NCBI GenBank assembly: GCA_963691705.1
Contig: OY829539.1
Coordinates: 9,736,501 to 9,800,500, forward strand
Source: Viola odorata
Taxonomy: Eukaryota; Streptophyta; Magnoliopsida; Malpighiales; Violaceae
Length of the DNA: 64,000 bases
Direction of reading: 5' to 3'
The notes beneath the pieces were generated by a model that was not told the origin of the DNA, searched no databases, and was given only the letters and a program-made list of their open reading frames with translations. This document shows positions 1 through 11,750 of this stretch, in pieces. A program made the translations under genes and the position numbers. The stretch's first letter is position 1. Every line of letters begins with the position of its first letter.

Positions 1-1540
1 CGAGGGCTCGATTGTCATCAGCGCAAAGATTTTCCGTTCTAACGTTACAGACGTGCTATAGGGGTCATGTTTTCACGTAGACCCTCTGCTTTCTTTCGTA
101 AGGAGCCACCCCCCGTTTACACTGTTAATAAGGTGGCCTTGATCCTTTGATATCCTCTCAGCCACCTATCTTGTCATCAAAAGACAGCCTTTTTCACTTT
201 AGCTTGTAACTAGCACAAAGCGGACAGAATATCAGAGCATCGATAAAGAACAAGAAAGACACATCTAGGGATCGATGCCTCGATTTGTCAGGATCACGAC
301 AGGACCCTAACTAGCTGCATGCCCTAGACGAATGAACCCAGATCTACCCGAGAACACTAATCTAGTTGTCTACACCTACCCAACAATCTCATGCTAGTTA
401 TCACTGCAGAGTCACGACAATAATCACAAAGGGAAGATTAAAAGTTGATCAGGCCTCGAATCACCCTAAGTAAAAATGGAATTAAAATGACAAGCAACCA
501 GATATAACAAAGAGAACATGTTAAGAGCAATCAGGCCTCGAATCTACCCAAGCAACCCTCGATACACCTTTACCAAGAACGTGGGTTTTAGCCACTCATG
601 TTAAGAGATAAACAAATAAAAGATGGAAATAACATAATAAAAGATAAAGGAAGAGTAAAGGATAAAACTTGATTAATGGTGCTTGTTACAAAGCTTGGAG
701 CCAGCAGCTATGGAGAGAAAAGGGAGGAACAAGTCCCAAAACTAATAAACTAGAAGAAGGCTACTGAAATTAGTTTAAGAGTAAAATATCTAAAGTGTCA
801 TGAGGTGCTGAAACCCTAGCACATAAGGTTGTACCAGCCACCCACTAAGGGACAAAATTCCAGCTAAGGGAAGTACAACACAAGAAGCCCATGCTCCTGC
901 CAAAGGGGTGACCCACGATGGCAGAAAAGGGGAATATTCCTTGGGATCCACGCAGAACAGCTGACATGCACCAGGGAGGACACGTGGAGTGATTGGAGTG
1001 GAGCCACGTGGATTTGGAGTTTGCACTTGTCGAGGTCTCGATAAGATTGTCGAGGTCTCGATGACATGTCGAGGGCAGATCAGCATCTTTGGGAACATTC
1101 TAGAATATTCTGGAATGTTCTGGAATGTTCTGGAAGAGAGTCTTCATGGGGTCTCGTGAGAATCTTTATGGAATATTCCTTTCGGGCGAGACCTCGATAA
1201 TAGACGACTGATCAGCAACTGAGGGAATATTCTGGGAGAATTCCGAGGGGACACGTGGAAGCACAACTGCGAGGACACGTGGATTTAAAGCTCTTGATCC
1301 GTCGAGGGCTCGACGATAGGCCTCGATGATAGGCCTCGATGAAGAAATTGGTCCTTGGTCTCGACGATGGTCTTGAAGCTTGGAGTCCGCAAAAATCACC
1401 CAGAAAGCATGTCTTTTCGCACATTTCTCCTTTTTGGCCTTGATCTGTGATAAAGATGAAAATACGAGTGGATTAGTAGTATCAAGGCCTAAATCAAGGC
1501 AAAAATAGAAGGGAAAACATGCATAAAATACATGCTATCA
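1..1540 (-). mobile_element. Athila-like LTR, cut by the window start
   Basis: The sequence matches in order several blocks of the complete Athila-type LTRs at 37528-39084 and 42306-43850: the GACGTGCTATAGGGG block near 50, the CTTTACCAAGAA / TTAGCCACTCAT block near 570-600, the noncoding stretch with HSEs near 1100, and a right end GCTATCA at 1540 like their CACTATCA. The orientation is therefore the same, with the element reading on the minus strand. Nothing purine-rich lies beyond 1540, so 1540 is probably the outer edge of the element against older DNA. Whether this is a solo LTR or the 5' LTR of an element lying to the left cannot be seen. It is a diverged relative of the copies at 37-44 kb, not a recent copy. 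Confidence 0.75.
1093..1135. promoter_or_regulatory. Nine-unit heat-shock element array in the LTR
   Basis: GAA and TTC triplets alternate with an exact 5-bp period: GAA at 1093, 1103, 1113, 1123 and 1133, and TTC at 1098, 1108, 1118 and 1128. This is the nGAAn / nTTCn pattern bound by heat-shock factor trimers, where three units are normally enough. The array lies in the probable U3 region of the LTR. The sequence is seen directly; heat response is inferred. Confidence 0.8.
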
Positions 1541-1760
1541 GTTGCAGTTGCAAAACAATTCAAGCACCTTAACTAACGCATGCAAACCTATCCAAAATGT
1601 CTCGTATTCCTATCAAATAGCTCGTGTATGTAACATGCATAAATTCAATGCAGAAAATGCAACAAGGTAGCTGAGGTGCACTAGAATAGATTACAACAAC
1701 TACAACACCTAAACCTATGCGCTAAGAGCAACTATATACACACATCCCCCTAGCACACAC

Positions 1761-2585
1761 ACCATTTTTGTAATCCCTACGTCAACTGTCTAATTACTAA
1801 AGGAACCGCCTAAAATAACATACTACTAATTCTAGCTGGCCCTCGTAACCAAAAAATCCAACGTTTTCCTACAATGGAAATCAACAACTAGCAGTTTCCT
1901 GCAATACAAAATAAAAATAAATGTCACAACACATCAAGCAATACGGAATTGGATGAAATAAATAAGCATGCAAAACAGAGGTAGTCTCACCATTTTTGTA
2001 ATCCCTACGTCAATTGTCTAATTACTAAAGGAACCGCCTAAAATTAGATAACATACTACTAATTCTAGTTGGCCTTCGTAACCAAAAAATCCATCTATTT
2101 CCTGCAATAAAGAAACAGAACTCAATGTCACAACACATCAACCAATTCAGAATTTGTTGAAACAAATAAGCATGCAAAACAGAGGTAGTCTCACCATTTT
2201 TGTAATCCCTACGTCAACTATCTAATTACTAAAGGAACCGCCTAAAATTAGATAACATACTACTAATTCCAGTTGGCCATTGTAACAAAAAAATCCAACT
2301 ATTTTCTACAATACAAAAACAGAAATCAATGTCAATGTACATCAAGCAATACTGAATTTGTTGAAACAAATAAGCATGCAAAACAGAGGTAGTCTCATAC
2401 CATTTTTTTAATGCCTACATCAATTGTATAATTACTAAAGGAGGTACATTAGATAACATACTAATTCTAGTTGGCCCCTGTAACCAAAAAATCCAACTGT
2501 TACATGCAATGGAAACCAAAAAATCCAACTATTGCCTGCAATACAAAAATAGAAATCAATGTCAATGTTCATCAAGCAATACATT
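1761..2585. repeat. Tandem array, about 205-bp unit, four copies
   Basis: A unit starting ACCATTTTTGTAATCCC begins at 1761, 1989 and 2193, with a diverged start at 2399, giving periods of 228, 204 and 206 bp. Each copy then contains AATTACTAAAGGA, a block ATACTACTAATTCTAG, and AAAAAATCCAAC. The last copy is diverged and contains a short internal duplication of the AAAAATCCAAC segment. The array lies just 3' of the mariner transposase on its strand, so it may be subterminal repeat of that element or independent satellite. Confidence 0.8.
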
Positions 2586-2599
2586 TTCTTTATTGAACC

Positions 2600-4613
2600 A
2601 AGAGAAACCATGTCTTACAATGTTAATATGGAATATGAGCAGCAGCAGTTGCAAGGATGATTGGATCGTATGACAATGAGGAGGGAAGCAAACCAAGCCT
2701 AGCTAGTTATTCCTTCTTCATGTGAGGTATTTTATAAGTATTGGATCCCTTAATTTTCAAAATCTCAATCATGCATGATTGTAAAGCGATGAAGATGTTA
2801 TTAACCTTCAAATCAGAAAACTCCAAATAAGCTTGGTTCACTGCTGCTACTAATTGATCTAGATTGTTTGCACATTTCCTTTCTTGCAACGATTGAATAA
2901 CTCGAAAAAATCCCAGGTCAAGAATATTTATATTAGGAGAATTTGGTGGCTGACATAACAACTTAATGTTCAATCCTACATTCTCTACTGCGGCTAAGAA
3001 ATCAATATCATCATCATGTATATGTGTCTTAGCATTATCTTACTGGATGATAATTTCCTGCAGGAGGCTATCCCTCGACCATTTAGCCTTAATGGTAGGT
3101 AAAATGTAGTCAATCATAAACTTCTGAATGACATGCCTATCAATCTCCTTAATTGGCCTCACCTGTAATGTTCCAGCTATCCTATTTGAGCTAGACCTCA
3201 TAGTAGCAACTTTAGTAACCAATGGAAACAATCCTAATTTCCCATCAAACGTACAACTACCATGTGAGTCATATCTAAGTCTAGCAATAGCTGCAAGGAA
3301 CATAATTTTTGAAATGAAATTGGTACTTTGAATAGTTCTTACAGGTTCATCTTCGTCAGCCAGGAGGTAGTACGTCTGGACCTTCCTTGTTGTTTGAAAC
3401 CATTTCTCATCAATGTAGACCACATTTTTTATGTCGTAGAAACGATTCGCTGCTAAAAGCAAGTCTGGATCAATCATTGAAAGACAGTGACGCACCCTTT
3501 GCAAACGGTTTGCCTCTGTGAGTGTTGGTTTGATGGTATTGCTATGTCTCTTAAATTCTCCTTCTTTCAATTTGCGCATCAAATACGACTTCGAAATACC
3601 CAAAGATGTAGATAAAGACCGTAGTGTTGTTCGATCCCTTAAAGGAATATCTCTAAGCTTCTGCAAGTCAAAATCAATCCTTTTTCTCCCACAATTCTTA
3701 ACTCTCGACTGAGAAATATTGTGGTTGACAAAGTCCCTTCCCCTTTTCCACAGCCACTGGATTGATCGCATATTGACTCCGAATGTATCAGCAACTTCCC
3801 TTATCGAGTATTTCTTTAGCTTTCCATTAACACTTTTTTGTAGAAGCATACTATAGGTTGCGCTTCTGTCCTCCTGGCAGAGCTTTATCCTTCTTGATTT
3901 TGGACCTACCATCATCACAACACAACATCATTGCAAGGGAGATAGAGTTTTCTTGTGTTTAACAATTGCAAACCAACCAAAACAGATGACATTCCCGTTA
4001 ATCAAATTAAAGGTTAAATTAAATTGACTTCACCTTCAACCCCACTGTCATGTAATGGGTTTAGGTCTTAAGTTGTCAAATCTTCATGGATTCCATCCAC
4101 ATGTGCCGCATTTGGGGCTTATGCTTCAGCGCCTTCTACAGCGGTTTGAACATCGTATAGATCACCGGATCCGTCGCCTACATTGGCACTATCGATGTCT
4201 GCCCATGTGCAAGGATTGTTGTGAAACAAATGGATAGGGTCGAAATCATTGTCTGCCATTTTTTTCAGAAGAATAAATCGCAAAATCAAACGTTAGAACT
4301 GTACATAGTGTCGAAAATGGGTGGGAAAATGAAAATAAGAGGTGAGAGACCATTTTGATATGATAGCTTAAACTCTCCGCGGAAAAAAAAGGAAAATTTG
4401 GAAGGGAAATACCCAAATTTTTGGAGGTATTTTGGGAAAAAAATTGGGAAGCAGGCGGGAGGACGAAGCCAAGATTTGAAATGTGAAGAAGAGCGAGGAA
4501 AGGGAACATTTCAGTATTTGTGAAGGGCATTATGGTGATCTCCACACGCACACAGTGTTTCCTTAGACACCGTGCCAATGTCTAAAACGACATACAATAT
4601 GGGACGGAGGGAG
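2600..4613 (-). mobile_element. Plant mariner-like element (DD39D), left end not found
   Basis: The 5' end on the minus strand is visible: reading down from 4613 the terminus is CTCCCTCCGTCCCATATTG, followed outside by a TA dinucleotide at 4614-4615, as expected for mariner/Stowaway elements that duplicate TA. A transposase remnant fills 4259-2707. No matching inverted terminus was found to the left. The nearest large feature there is the LTR ending at 1540, so the 3' end may have been separated from the rest by that insertion or lost. The 2600 boundary is nominal. Confidence 0.8.
2707..4259 (-). pseudogene. Mariner-like transposase with one in-frame stop
   Basis: A short N-terminal exon starts at 4259 (MADNDFDPIHLFHNNP, typical of plant mariners) and its frame closes at 4119. 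The main exon runs from about 3918. It carries the helix-turn-helix region and the first catalytic Asp in VVYIDEKWF. A TAA stop interrupts the frame just after residues EIIIQ (about 3040), and the same frame continues with DNAKTHI (second Asp) and SPNINILDLGFF (third Asp), ending PHMKKE at 2707. Counting between the second and third Asp gives 39 residues, so the DD39D spacing is exact. The stop lies where related plant proteins have a Gln, which suggests CAA to TAA. All three catalytic Asp residues are kept, so inactivation looks recent. An intron between 4119 and about 3918 is inferred, not proven. Confidence 0.85.
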
Positions 4614-5121
4614 TATTATAAATTAGCATGAATATACATGGACTGAGGAAATAAAAGATGCTCATGCCCAACTGCAAGAAGTTTGCATTTTGAGCATGCT
4701 ACAAAAAAAACTGTAAATATTTAAATTTTAATTAGTATTAATTACTAATATTAGTGTTATTAATATATTTATTAATAATAATATTAATAGTATTATAATT
4801 AGTAAATATTAATTATACAATTTATTATTAAAATTATAATTACTTAGTAAATATAATTCTACAATTTATTATTAAAGTTATAATTAATTACTAAATATGA
4901 ATAAACAAGATTAAATAAATCATTTTTACTAAATGTTGTATAATATTCGTTGTGACGAAATATTTCTGTCACAACGAATCTTATAAAGTCAAAATACAGT
5001 TTTTTCCTTATTCTTGTCTTGACTTTCTACGATAATGCATACTATAATATATAGTAAGGTATCTTTTTGTTTCAAAATTTAATTTTTTTAATAATAATTT
5101 GGATTAAAAAAATTTAATAAG
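4614..5121. other. AT-rich intergenic DNA with a hairpin
   Basis: No gene seen. The stretch is very AT-rich (TTAATA-type repeats). A perfect inverted repeat with 12-bp arms (ATTCGTTGTGAC) and an 11-bp loop lies at 4945-4979, possibly the end of a small MITE. Confidence 0.6.
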
Positions 5122-5339
5122 CAGGTTCGTGACGTGCTTGACCGCGGCAACGAAGAGCTCAAAATCTTCTATTTTCTCGAGAAATTGAAGGCGGAGGCTG
5201 CCAAAAGTGGAGGTAAGCTGATTACTATGAACGGTAACCATGAGATTATGAATGTGGAAGGTGATTTTACGTATGTGGAGAAGGCTGGATTAGACGAGTT
5301 TGAGAAATGGGCATATTGGTATAGTTTAGGTGATACAAT
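5122..5339 (+). pseudogene. Duplicated internal fragment of SLP2 phosphatase
   Basis: The 218 bp align without gaps to 12054-12271 in the intact phosphatase gene, with about seven mismatches (near 97 percent identity). They encode residues about 103-174, including DVLDRG and GNHE. The first Gly of the metal-binding GDxxDRG motif is changed to Arg (GGT to CGT), so the piece could not be catalytic even if expressed. The left edge abuts AT-rich DNA and the right edge is cut by an hAT element. A second block matching DNA downstream of SLP2 lies at 8797-9055 and 11008-11053, in the same order and orientation, so this looks like an eroded partial duplication of the locus rather than a random capture. 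Confidence 0.85.
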
Positions 5340-8300
5340 CAAGGACGTATCCAACCCAGGCCAGGGTGGGCAACCGCCCCCCCAGGCTGGATGATTTTTT
5401 TTTGTTTTGTATTGGACTTGGGTTGGATGATTTTGTTTTTTAATGAGGCTCAGTGGCTCACCCAACCCACACCCAAATCCCTAACCCCCAAATCGTTGCT
5501 CCATCTCTATTGTCATCGCCCTCGCAATCCCAACCAAACCCTCTAAAATCAACTGCCATGGCTACTGCTCCTCATGCTGCTACCGTCGCTGCTCACTGCC
5601 ATCGCCGCTGCCATCACCGTCGTTGCTGCTCCTCACTTGAGCTCCGGTTATGATGTTATTCTAATAAGATAATTATCCATTTATACTTGCTACTTTTCTT
5701 TTTTCTTTTTCTTTTTTGATTATCCATGTCTGTATAATATATACTGCTTATTTTGATCCGATCATTTGATAAAGAACATCTTCTAATCATTAATTGTCAT
5801 TTTTCAGGTTTTACTCGCCTCATCTGTCGCCCATTCTTTTCTCTGTGTTCTCTCTTCTACTCTGTTTCATCCTCTGATCTAATCTTAATCAGGTAATTAA
5901 TTATTCATATTCTTCATACTTTTTTTTTCTTTTTTTATTATATATATATATATACACACTACTTGTACAGTATAAATATTTGATATTAATATGCTAATTG
6001 TATTAATATTTTTTTTGTAGATATGGACAAATATTTGATTAAACCATTTACTCAAGCACCATCGATATCATCAATTGTTGGTCAAAATGAAAGTGAATAA
6101 TGACTTGCGAAGAAGTCGAAGAGATTTTTAGAAGTTGATTTGAAAAATCTTCCCGCTGATCCAGGTATGCGACCACAAATTGTAGCATACCATCCTGATG
6201 ACCAGGATCAAATTCGTAGAGCTTATGAAAGGTCCTTATCAACCACGAGACATAGAGTTTCCTAAAACATTAATTGGAGGTATTCAACGACGTTTTAATC
6301 ATAAATGATATGATGAATTTGGTAATTGGTTGGAGTATAGTTCGTCTAAAAATGCAGTTTTTTGTTTATCTTGTTTTGATGGGTTGAGAGAATGGAGACC
6401 AAGGAGGGGGTGGTGTTTTTATTTCTACTGGTTTTGACAATTGGAAAGACATAAAACTATGATTACAGAAACATATTGGTGGTGTTAATAGTAGTCATAA
6501 TAATGCTTGGAGAAAATGTGAAGCATTGATGAATCAAAACTAACATATTGAAGTGGCTCTTTCTCAACAATCTAGTCAAATAAAATAAGATTATCGGATT
6601 CAGTTGACTGCATTAGTTGATTGTATTCGGTTTCTACTTCATCAGGGACTAGCTTTTCGTGGTAATGATGAGTTTGAAGATTCAATTAATAAAGAAAAAT
6701 TTCTTGAGCTTTTACAGTTCCTTGCTGACCACAATGAGACCATTAGAAATGTTTTGAGTCATGCTCGTGAAAATCTTAAGTTGGTAGCACCGAGTATCCA
6801 AAAAGAAATTATTAGTGTTGCATCTAGTGAGATTACTAATATTATTCTTGAGGATATTGGAGATGATTTTTTTGCTATTTTAATTGATGAATGTCGTGAC
6901 ATATCAATTAAAGAGCAAATGGGTGTTGTTTTGCGGTATGTGAATAAAAAGGTGCAAATTATTGAACGTTTTCTTAGTCTTGTTCATATTACTGACACAC
7001 GTGCTTGCTCTCTCAAGAAAGCCTTGGAGTTTTTATTTGCCAAACATAACTTGAGCTTGTCAAAGGCACGTGGGCAAGGTTATGATGGAGCGAGCAACAT
7101 GCAAGGAGAATTCAATGGTCTTAAAAGTTTCATCTTGAAGGAGAATTCATGTGCATTTTATGTTCATCGTTTTGCACACCAACTTCAACTTGCACTTGTT
7201 ATTGTTGCAAAAAAACAAGTTGCAATTTTATGTTTTTTTAATATAGTTGCTAATGTGTGCAATGTGGTTGGAGCTTCATGCAAAAGGCAAGATGCCCTTC
7301 GAGAGAAGCAAAAAGATCATGTGGTCGAAGGATTACAAAATGGTGAAATATGTAGTGGAAAAGGCTTGAATCAAGAAAAGACCATTAAAAGAGCAGGAGA
7401 TACTCGATGGGGTTCACATTATGGTACACTGCTCAGCTTAATCGGTTTATTCTCTCCAGTAATTGATGTGCATGAAATGATAGAGGAAGATGCCTTGAAC
7501 GTAGATCAAAGAGGAGAAGCATGTACATTATTGAATACGGTACAATATTTTGAATTTATATTTTGTTTGCATTTAATGAAGAATATATTAGGAATTACTA
7601 ATGAATTCTCTCAAGCACTTCAAAGAAAAGATCAAGACATAGTAAATGCTTTAGATTTACTCAAAGTATCCAAGTTGAGACTGCAGTCAATGAGGGATAA
7701 AGGTTGGATGTTATTACTGAATGAAGTATCTTTATTTTGTGGCAAACATAATATAAATCTTCCAACTATGGGTGATATGTTTGTTGCCCAAGGTAGACCA
7801 AGGCGGAAAGGTGAGTAAATTTTCAATCTACATCATTATCAAGTTGATTTATTTTATCAAGTCATTGATATGCAACTTCATGAGCTCAATAATCGATTTG
7901 ATGAGAGGAATAGTGAATTACTCCTTTGTGTGGCATGCTTAGATCCAAGAGACTCCTTTGTTGCTTTTAATAAGGAGAAATTGCTTCAATTAACTCAATT
8001 TTATCCTAATGAGTTTTCTGCAATTGATGTTCTTGCTCTTGATAATCAACTTGAGAATTATATTTTGGATATGCGGTCGGTTGTTGGATTTTCAAATTTG
8101 AAAGGGATTAATGATCTTTCCGAAAAGTTAGTTGAAAGAAGAAATCATATTGTCTATCCATTGGTGTATTTACTCTTGAAGCTAGCTTTGATTTTACCGG
8201 TTGCAACTGCGACAGTGGAAAGGACTTTTTCTTATATGAGCATTGTGAAGAATCGACTGCGGAACCGTATGGGAGATGATATGTTAAATGATTGTTTGAT

Positions 8301-8600
8301 TACTTTTATTGAAAATTATATTTTTGCTAGTGTAGAGAATGAGAGAATCATACAAGGATTTCAAAAAATGAAAACTCGTAGAGAACAATTGTAAGAAGTA
8401 CGTATATTGTATGAATTCTAATGTATAATTAATTTTTTTCTATATTGTCTTCTTATTTATTTTTTTGTTAAGTTTATCTAAATATTTGTTATTTAGTGAC
8501 GGATACAAATACTCTTAAGCATTTGTTCAATTTTTCGTTCAGCTCATTTGCTTTTCCTTTAAAATACTCCCAAAAAAATTGAGTCGTTCCACCTAGGTTG
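5340..8600 (+). mobile_element. hAT element, ZMYM1-like (DUF4371) type
   Basis: The left terminus CAAGGACGTATCC at 5340 resembles the start of ZMYM1-type plant hAT elements, and the eight bases before it (GATACAAT) are still SLP2 sequence, so the insertion point is sharp on this side. A transposase remnant runs 6023-8394. The right terminus was not identified: no clean inverted copy of the left end and no second GATACAAT were found. The end given (8600) is a guess between the last coding base and the resumption of SLP2-flank homology at 8797. The 5' part holds a pyrimidine-rich leader and no other gene. Confidence 0.7.
6023..8394 (+). pseudogene. hAT transposase (TTF/DUF4371 type), several stops
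   Basis: The start at 6023 reads MDKYLIKPFTQAPSISS, then two stops. A TTF-type zinc-finger region follows in pieces, with a TGA where Trp is expected at 6306-6308, at least one frameshift, and TAA stops at 6541-6543 and 6586-6588. From 6589 the frame is open to 7815 and holds the DUF4371 core: FFAILIDECRDISIKEQM, then GQGYDGASNMQG, then a FAHQLQL block whose usual Cys is Arg. A TAA at 7816-7818 interrupts it, and the frame then continues to 8394 through the hAT dimerisation domain (ATVERTFSYMSIVKNRLRN). Most stops fit CAA to TAA or TGG to TGA. It cannot make an active transposase. Confidence 0.88.
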
Positions 8601-9055
8601 GCGCTCACAAGTTGGGCGCAAGGTTAGGGTTTCGAATCAAGAACCTCTTTTGCTTGATTTGGGTTGGCTAGTACAGGTTATTAGCAGGGTCAAACGCTCA
8701 AGAGAGTTATTCATTCTGTATCGTTGCAAATCCAAGCTTGAACTAGATCGGGATTCACGTGCTACGAGCCTCGGGAAACCAAGGATCGTATCAATATGGT
8801 AAGCACAGATTATTGCAAGTTCAGCTGAATATAAAGCATTTTGTTTTGAACAGGTCCTAGCCCTGCACCATACCATATGCAAGGAACTTATAAGATGATA
8901 TGCAAATAGTTGCCCCAATGGCCATTGCTCTGTTATCCGTCTTTTCCTTGGATTTTAAGCAATTTTTAGCTCATATGCTTTCCATTTTCGCAGTTACAGA
9001 TAGAGGTGCGTTTACTGTCTTCTTTTAAATCACTGTGGGAGTGAGTACTTGTGCT

Positions 9056-10999
9056 CAGTGTTATCAGAACCGGACCGGACAGAGAACCGGAAATGAAAAT
9101 TTGGTGGTTCAACCGGGTTGAACCGGGTTGGACCGGATTGTAGTTATTGGTCCGTCCGGAACCGTTCACACATTAAACCGGTAAATCTTAGACTATTAAA
9201 CTGGATTAAACCGGATTGAACCGGCTGGTTTTTTTACTGTAGCATTTTATAATATATCAAAATAAAGTTATAATATATCAAAATAAAGTATATCAAGTAG
9301 ATCAAAAGTTGAAAATAAAAAAATTATCTAACATTCAAATGACACTTAAATATTCCAATTATAAAATAAAGAAACAATCCAACATTCAAACACACTTAAA
9401 CATTCAAACACACAAAACGATCATCTACTGCACTAGGATGATCAAAGTTCCTCTCTACACCTCGAAATAATTTCACCTCACTTGTCAACTTACTTCTCAG
9501 AGTACAATATATCAACAATGTTCAATGAAATATAAATGAGAAAAAATTAGAAAGAAACTAATTCAACTAATTCAAATGTAAAGCATACTTACAAATTAGA
9601 AGCATATTAGGCCTACATTTGAATTAATATATCTACGCCGTTTACTCTCAGGAAAAAAACTAATTAAAAAAATTATTGTTCTCTAAAAATAGAGAGAATA
9701 TTATATTTAATTTGTTTTTTCCTTATTGTTGTTCTATGGTGGCCAGATCTACTTTTGGGCACTAATATTCGACTAATATACACTGTTAAATTTTAATTTT
9801 AATGATTACACGGTATATATTTATTGGTCTGGTACCGATGTCAAAAAAATAGATCAAGATACCATAGAAAATCTCTATTCCTTAACCAAAAATAAAATAA
9901 ACTTAATCTGAAAGGAAAAAGCTTTCTTTTTTTTTCTTATCTATAAATAAAAGGAAGGTAGCATGTCTATTATTTATTAATTTTGGTTAAGCTTATTTGT
10001 TATTGGTACTAAAAAGTTATAAAAAATATCAGTATTACGATACATGCACGAGTTCGTAGATCTACCCATCCAATCCCTAAAGCTACCCATAACTATACTG
10101 AAACCATCTCTCACTTATATCCCCTCGTCTTCTCCGTCATTTATTACCAACACAAAAGTCACAGCCGCACAAATTTTCCACACTATATTTCTCAACCTTG
10201 GGATCACGACACATCACCAAATACCAACATCACCACCCACAGCATACAAATGGCTAGACATTTCATTCTTTTGTTTCTTGAGGACCAGATTCAAGAAAAT
10301 GTTTCTCCTTCAATCCTCTCAATCCAAGGATGAGGATCTTGATTCGCTTGTCGATGAGGATAGCATTGGCAGAGGTGGGAATCGTTTTTCTATGAAAAAA
10401 TAATAGATTTGGGTGATTAGTCGATTCTGTAGATTAGTACTCCCTCCGGATTATATTAAATGACGTTCGTACTATAGATACGCATATTGAGGAGACCGGA
10501 TGACGCACTATTTGACCCCAAAAAAATTCGTACTTTTTTTTGAACGTACATTAATCCTTAACGTACGTCCGAGAAAAAATTTGAGGTAAAATTGTCTCAA
10601 ATAGTGAGTCATCCGACCTCCTCAACATGCGTGCACAAATAGTAAAAGTCGTTTAATAAAAGACGGAGGGAGTAGTTTCTTTTCAAATTTAAGGTTTTTG
10701 GTTGTTGCTGCTGTGAAAGAAAGAAACAACAGAAGGGAAAAGAAAAGAAATTCGCGAAAGAGGAGATGAGACTTAAGTGAAGAAAACGGCGTCGTTTGGG
10801 CCCATGGGCCTTAGTGAAAAAACCGGACAGTTTGGTAGAAAACCGACCGGTTCGCCAATTGATAAAAAACCGGCCGGTTCATCTGGTCCGACCCGGGTCA
10901 GAGGCTTATCCGGTCCGAAAGCTGAATCGGACCGGAAAGGAGAAAATGGCCGGTTGAACTGGCCGGACCGATCGGTCCGATCCGGTTCTGATAACCAGG
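9056..10999. mobile_element. Non-autonomous element, hAT-like, CCGG-rich ends
   Basis: The left end CAGTGTTATCAGAACCGG and the inverse of the right end, CCTGGTTATCAGAACCGG, share GTTATCAGAACCGG. The flanks are an exact 8-bp direct repeat CTTGTGCT at 9048-9055 and 11000-11007, as hAT insertions leave. Both subterminal regions (9060-9230 and 10810-10990) are packed with short ACCGG / CCGGTT motifs, which are likely transposase binding sites. No transposase is recognisable inside. A 119-codon reading frame at 10044-10403 has no recognisable domain. A Stowaway-like MITE is nested at 10440-10672. Confidence 0.8.
10440..10672. mobile_element. Stowaway-like MITE, 233 bp
   Basis: The inverted ends are CTCCCTCCGGATTATATTAA on the left and, inverted from the right, CTCCCTCCGTCTTTTATTAA. 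Both sides are flanked by TA (10438-10439 and 10673-10674). The first nine bases equal those of the mariner element ending at 4613, so that element's family could have mobilised it. Confidence 0.9.
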
Positions 11000-11053
11000 C
11001 TTGTGCTTGTGCAGCTGGGAAATTGGACGGTACAACTATGGTGTCTCTTAGAC

Positions 11054-11750
11054 TGTTCTACGAAGGAACAAAGTACCACGTCGAAAAAAAATATATATAA
11101 AAAGAGTTGATATTTTTAATAAAATGAGACCTTTTGTGAAAAATCATGTGGGCTTAGGCCCAAAACGTTTCATTAAAAGAGACTTGAGTGAGTTTTATTT
11201 CTCCAATAAATGGTGAAGTCGAAGATTCGACTGGTCTGCGCAATGAATTTTGATGAGGGTGGCACGCTGTGAATCTCCAGACAGAGCTGAAAAAAGTCCT
11301 AAATATTTTTTTCTAGTACAAGTTATCATATGAAGAGAATTTGATAAGAGAAACTGAAAAAATATGAGAATATAATAATAAAATTATTATTTTTAACTAT
11401 TTTGGTGTGAAAATAAGCTAATTGAGTGTTCAAATAATTTGTTTTTAAAAAAACCATTGCATTATATCCAATTATATCTCCTATCCATCACTTAATTATG
11501 AAAACATCCAGGTGTATAAATATTCAAATTTAAAACAATAAGGACTATCTGGTAATACAGCAAAATTTACAGGATGAAAATAAAATGTAATACCCGTTCT
11601 GCAAGGACCCAAATCCAAGTCACCGACCAAATCAAAGAAGAATTCAATAATGGTGGCTCCCCTATACAAATAAATTTACACAGATGGTAATGTGCAATCT
11701 TTCAGTTGTTAGAATTTGGAGTTGAGAGTTGAGACGCCGATCCAACTCCG
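11054..11750. other. SLP2 upstream region
   Basis: No coding sequence seen. A short poly(A)/AT stretch follows the duplicated block at 11070-11110. The region then becomes ordinary AT-rich upstream DNA of the phosphatase gene. A weak TATA-like run (CTATACAAATAAATT) lies at about 11662-11676, some 90 bp before the start codon. Confidence 0.5.

Larger units (their letters stand above)
8797..11053 (+). repeat. Second block of the SLP2-locus duplication, split by an insertion
   Basis: 8797-9055 matches about 13375-13632 downstream of the intact SLP2 gene, starting at ATGGTAAGCACAG. The match resumes at 11008-11053, corresponding to about 13632-13682 and ending near CTGTTCTACGAAG. The 1.94 kb between is a transposon with an 8-bp target duplication. 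About 1.1 kb of the parental sequence (12272-13374) is missing from this copy. Homology stops at the point where the parental copy has a GTGAGT splice-donor-like sequence; here GAACAAAG follows instead. Confidence 0.8.

Noticed and set aside
1761..2585. Regular repeats considered as a CRISPR-like array
   Set aside because: The unit is about 205 bp with no short repeat plus unique spacer layout, and the DNA is from a plant nucleus.
8494..8510. GGATACAAAT as a possible right target duplication (GATACAAT) of the hAT starting at 5340
   Set aside because: It has an extra A, the sequence inside it does not match the inverted left terminus, and SLP2 homology does not resume after it.
10777..11100. 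107-codon frame running from the CCGG-rich element into the SLP2 duplicate
   Set aside because: It crosses an element boundary and a target duplication, so it cannot be an ancestral gene.
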